A stretch of DNA of 64,000 bases from assembly GCA_026874595.1 (NCBI GenBank), contig CM049313.1, positions 24,796,008 to 24,860,007 on the forward strand, written 5' to 3'. The notes below the pieces were generated by a model, which was not told where the DNA came from, did no database searches, and worked only from the letters and a program-made list of their open reading frames with translations. Position 1 is the stretch's first letter, and each line of letters begins with the position of its first letter. Origin of the DNA: Sipunculus nudus (taxonomy: Eukaryota; Annelida; Sipuncula; Golfingiida; Sipunculidae). Shown here one piece after another: positions 62,801 to 64,000 of this stretch. The position numbers and the translations under genes were made by a program.

Positions 62801-62947
62801 TCTCTTTGTCAAAATATTTGGAAACTCTATGGGTTTTATATTGTTTGCAACATGAATTGTGTAGTACTTACCTGTAGCATAAAATCATATGAATCATGAA
62901 GACACACTGTAGCGCGAACGACAGGTAGTTACATACCACAAACTCTT
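50738..62947 (-). CDS. STRA6-like: STRA6-like receptor gene B, C-terminal half (multi-exon, partial)
   Basis: Second STRA6-family gene, same strand as gene A and upstream of it, so the two are a tandem pair. Nine exons: 62872-62947, 62214-62289, 57139-57187, 54786-54903, 54016-54117, 52465-52628, 51979-52098, 51238-51398, 50738-50827. All have GT/AG borders, all phases agree, and the last seven total 804 nt, exactly 268 codons with the stop. Diagnostic matches to human STRA6 are FRYSGYQIAYILYG, IKRLWPTLVVSLG, NNRRVFHVV, GMLTVEVYHNHPVLKAF and GLVYERLAREAFNKSKKK. The N-terminal half lies right of 62947, probably outside the window. Its introns contain three minisatellites derived from its own splice junctions. 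Confidence 0.93.
51238..51398 (-). CDS. STRA6-like: Gene B exon (basic C-terminal segment)
   Basis: Acceptor TTGTTATAG, donor GTACGT. It begins MMNGDGKTRRMMNPAVRM and contains SRNRGLVYERLAREAFNKSK, corresponding to human [21 protein letters not shown], the calmodulin-binding C-terminal region of STRA6. The basic, amphipathic character is kept. The acceptor and exon start are repeated in the flanking 58-59-bp array. Confidence 0.88.
51359..51676 (-). repeat. 58-59-bp array of a 3' splice site plus exon start
   Basis: Five full units and a partial one, starting about 51359, 51418, 51476, 51535, 51594 and 51653. Read on the minus strand, each carries GTTATAG (the acceptor; changed in the unit at 51594), a TGATGAAC-like exon start and GACGGTAAGAC. 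The unit nearest the gene supplies the authentic acceptor and start of exon 51238-51398. Confidence 0.88.
51735..51958. mobile_element. hAT-like nonautonomous element, candidate
   Basis: GGGGGTGGATCTAGG at the left and, inverted, AGAAGCGCATCCGGGGG at the right resemble degraded hAT-type termini. It includes a C run at 51926-51942. No target duplication is recognisable, so the call is weak. Confidence 0.3.
51979..52098 (-). CDS. STRA6-like: Gene B exon (FRAYLGMLTVEVYHNHPVLK)
   Basis: Acceptor ATAAATTCAG, donor GTTAGC. It matches human YRNFLKIEVSQSHPAMTAF closely (EV, HP, AF conserved) and continues SVMWETYYKSKERNQR. An internal GTAAGC after KAF is a possible alternative donor but would not keep phase. 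Confidence 0.92.
52129..52174 (-). repeat. Isolated monomer of the 48-bp repeat in another intron
   Basis: About 46 bp matching the 57.4-62.2 kb array unit with about two mismatches, including the exon-tail part (CATGTCTGAAGTG type) and a GTAGGT donor, here followed by TTCTG. It sits in the intron upstream of exon 51979-52098, about 5.3 kb from the array. Confidence 0.88.
52465..52628 (-). CDS. STRA6-like: Gene B exon whose 5' end seeds the 79-bp array
   Basis: Acceptor ACATTTTACAG, donor GTGAGC. It encodes RVFHVVSYLLMLFNIILGLF, then SCLKRILMSVVFGVLLLGRL and DCNLMMRGFERFDS, matching human RRVLYAATFLLFPLNVLVG through the region before DPGYYTYRNFL. The first 51 nt are repeated 13 more times upstream. 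Confidence 0.93.
52578..53719 (-). repeat. 79-bp array of a 3' splice site plus exon start
   Basis: Fourteen acceptors (ACATTTTACAG then GAGG) spaced 79 bp, twice 82 bp; the plus-strand G of each lies at 52631, 52710, 52789, 52868, 52947, 53026, 53108, 53187, 53266, 53345, 53424, 53503, 53585 and 53664. Each unit is about 51 nt of exon 52465-52628 plus about 28 nt of the intron end with its pyrimidine tract. The lowest-coordinate copy is the authentic exon start. Confidence 0.95.
53720..54015. other. Intron remainder between array and upstream exon
   Basis: AT-rich intron; nothing recognised. Confidence 0.5.
54016..54117 (-). CDS. STRA6-like: Gene B exon (helix PTLVVSLGIYFAQ)
   Basis: Acceptor GTTTCCTAG, donor GTAGGT. 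It encodes PTLVVSLGIYFAQLIIARVF, then FCQGRGKYMALNN, matching human [21 protein letters not shown] and the following TNRRV. The downstream intron contains the 79-bp acceptor array. Confidence 0.92.
54118..54785. other. Gene B intron
   Basis: AT-rich intron with no recognisable element. Confidence 0.6.
54786..54903 (-). CDS. STRA6-like: Gene B exon (helix and re-entry to LWP)
   Basis: Acceptor CCCTCCAG, donor GTAAG. It encodes a strong transmembrane helix (YIIFLAVAVLIIFVLTILII), then LRDGYSTFAITQIKRLW, the last aligning with human FRSLESSW. It leaves TG, completed to Trp. Confidence 0.92.
54980..55272. mobile_element. GGTTCT/AGAACC-rich MITE-like element
   Basis: Many short inverted GGTTCT and AGAACC motifs and a direct repeat of TCAGTCCACTGTGAAGAACC (about 55103 and 55199). 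It ends in CTAAGAGTGTAG. A diverged 14-nt direct repeat, GTAGGTGCYGMAGG, lies on both sides (54983 and 55257), possibly a target duplication. Family not identified. Confidence 0.45.
55805..55880. other. 25-bp-stem hairpin
   Basis: CGGCTTCTTGGTCTCCGTTC and its continuation CCTCG (55805-55829) are complementary to 55856-55880 with a single T/G exception, around a 26-nt loop. It lies in an intron of gene B. Confidence 0.8.
55881..57138. other. Gene B intron, GC-richer unassigned block
   Basis: 56140-56960 is richer in GC than the surrounding intron, with recurrent CGTGGT and ACGTTC-type words. It could be a decayed transposon, but I recognise no coding motif or termini. Confidence 0.35.
57139..57187 (-). 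CDS. STRA6-like: Gene B exon (ASTFRYSGYQIAYILYG)
   Basis: A 49-nt exon with acceptor TTTTTTTCAG and donor GTGAGT. It matches the human CWMSFSAYQTAFICLG segment at the same place. Phase 0 in, one base (G) out. Confidence 0.9.
57449..60720. repeat. 1634-bp higher-order duplication in the 48-bp array
   Basis: Landmark variants recur 1634 bp apart: the CAGATGGTGG unit (57460, 59095), the CACCCATGGGGATTTATCATG region (57508, 59142) and AACCTACCTAACCTACC (58310, 59944). The period is 34 units plus 2 bp. Confidence 0.88.
57449..62243 (-). repeat. 48-bp array of an exon end plus 5' splice site, about 100 copies
   Basis: On the minus strand each unit is CAGCGTGATATATCCCCCAT, then GTCTGAAGTG, then GTAGGTTACTGACTCACA. 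The first 30 nt equal the end of exon 62214-62289 and the rest is its donor and intron start. The highest-coordinate copy is the real exon end. The period is 16 codons, so plus-strand frames such as VTYHFRHGGYITLCES repeats stay open; these are antisense artefacts. Confidence 0.96.
62214..62289 (-). CDS. STRA6-like: Gene B exon whose 3' end seeds the 48-bp array
   Basis: Acceptor CCTCCGTAG, donor GTG then GTAGGT. It encodes KHMLWLLKGNRGWHMQRD and then ISPMSEV, aligning with the human cytosolic loop (ALHRGAALDLSPLHRS). It enters with one base and exits in phase 0, as the next exon requires. Its last 30 nt and the adjoining intron bases are the unit of the neighbouring minisatellite. Confidence 0.88.
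62290..62871. other. Gene B intron
   Basis: AT-rich intron between two exons; no other feature. Confidence 0.6.
62872..62947 (-). CDS. STRA6-like: Gene B exon (helix, EFVVCNYLSF)
   Basis: Acceptor TATTTCAG, donor CTACAG then GTAAGT (near-consensus). It encodes EFVVCNYLSFALQCVFMIHM followed by ILCYR, matching the human [24 protein letters not shown] helix. It takes two bases from the previous exon and leaves AG. Confidence 0.9.
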
Positions 62948-64000
62948 CTGAAATACATTTTTTTGGATGTGATTTAATAATATTTCAGAACTCTTTACCA
63001 GGAACTATTAACAAGGACTGGAAGCTCACGATCACATATAGACAAACTGGCGATAACTTGAAATTTCAGCAGTCATTTCGGTTGCAGAACCTGATGATAC
63101 TTTTATTTTATAAATGAAGACTCGCAAAACCATCAGTAATTTTAAATATTTTTGAACAGTTTACAGTACACAAAACTGCAAATTGACAAAGCATATTTTG
63201 TTATATGTAGGCCTAAAAAAGCATAGACTAGGCAACCCACTTTTATATAAAATGTGTGTGCTACATTTTGTCACAGTTGAAGACCAATCTTATAGACCCG
63301 TTTAAGACAAATAGCTTATTCAAGATAATTAGCTGAACCACTGAGGACAACGAGACAAAAATCCAGGAGTACAGTATTACATGATAGTCCTTGTGAATCG
63401 TTGCTAACCAGCAGCACAATATAGAAAATTTACAAAGTGTGAGTCTAATATTTCTGAAGAAAAGGTCAATTTAGTTTTGAAATTTAGCTTGTTGATAGTA
63501 ATATATTTGAGGCCAATGCATTTTTCTGCTAGCTGCATTTACATAGATTTTATAGGGATAAAAACGAAAAAAATTCATCTCCGAAACTTTCCAGCCAAGT
63601 CTTCAATATTCACAGGAATAATCTCTTAAACAATCTCTCTCAAGTTTGTCCGAAAGGATCCAGCTCGATGAATTTTGGCCGAGTTATAGAAAGCTGACCT
63701 CTGTCATTTAGCAAAAAAGATAATAAAATAATTATGTCAGAAACGGCTGGAGCTATCTTCAACAAATTTTAAGCAAATGTTGGTACCATGATTTATATAT
63801 GAATATGAGGTATTTGGTGGTGCCACCTGCACCAACCTTTTCTGTACGAGAGTAATCGGTCATTAGTACATAAACCCATAATTACTCAGAAATAGCATCC
63901 CAAAAATTATGCAAACATCTGACACATATCAAATTTTGTGGGATTGACCGTTTTGTGGCGCGAACGTTTAACTCCACGTGTGCTTTGTTTACATTGCCTA
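62948..64000. other. Right edge, presumed gene B intron
   Basis: AT-rich; I looked on the minus strand for the preceding STRA6 exon and found none that is convincing. Confidence 0.5.

Noticed and set aside
1-62947. One STRA6 gene split by the satellite
   Set aside because: On the minus strand, C-terminal exons (50-63 kb) lie upstream of N-terminal exons (1-7 kb), so a single gene would be in the wrong order; two tandem genes fit.

Overview
The window is eukaryotic nuclear DNA: AT-rich, intron-rich, with GT/AG splice sites, animal-type transposons (LINE, Ty3/gypsy LTR, PIF/Harbinger, hAT-like) and very long tandem arrays. The protein and transposon content suggests a marine invertebrate, most likely a mollusc or another lophotrochozoan; the species is not identified.

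The only host genes I can support are two genes on the minus strand, arranged head to tail, encoding STRA6-like multipass membrane proteins (STRA6 is the vertebrate retinol-binding-protein receptor and retinol transporter). Gene A (about 7.26 kb down to 1.17 kb, running off the left edge) shows its N-terminal half. Gene B (from beyond 62.95 kb down to 50.74 kb) shows its C-terminal half in nine exons. Reading frame and splice phase agree across all nine, ending at a normal stop. Both were recognised by comparison with human STRA6 recalled from memory, not by a search.

Layout, left to right: decayed LINE reverse transcriptase (1-1044, +); gene A exons with a probable solo LTR, a hAT-type MITE and a tRNA-like SINE in its introns (1.2-7.3 kb); a decayed PIF/Harbinger transposon with TTA target duplications (8.4-10.7 kb); a 5.35-kb foldback element with long inverted arms (12.17-17.52 kb); about 30.7 kb of a 39-bp satellite (19.16-49.84 kb, roughly 745 copies) broken by one internally deleted Ty3/gypsy element with intact LTRs and target duplication (21.26-22.86 kb); gene B with three minisatellites inside it (50.7-62.95 kb); and apparently unremarkable intronic sequence to 64 kb.

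The main finding is in gene B. All three minisatellites are built from exon-intron junctions of the gene. The 48-bp array (about 100 copies, 57.45-62.24 kb) is the last 30 nt of an exon plus its 5' splice site. The 79-bp array (14 acceptors, 52.58-53.72 kb) and the 58-59-bp array (51.36-51.68 kb) are each a 3' splice site plus the start of an exon. The result is roughly a hundred decoy donors and some seventeen decoy acceptors in sense orientation. In every frame I checked, decoy use leads to a premature stop. A lone 48-bp monomer lies in a different intron of the same gene. Gene A carries a decayed copy of part of one of its exons just outside that exon's acceptor. The long open frames in the satellites are consequences of repeat periods divisible by three, and I do not annotate them as genes.
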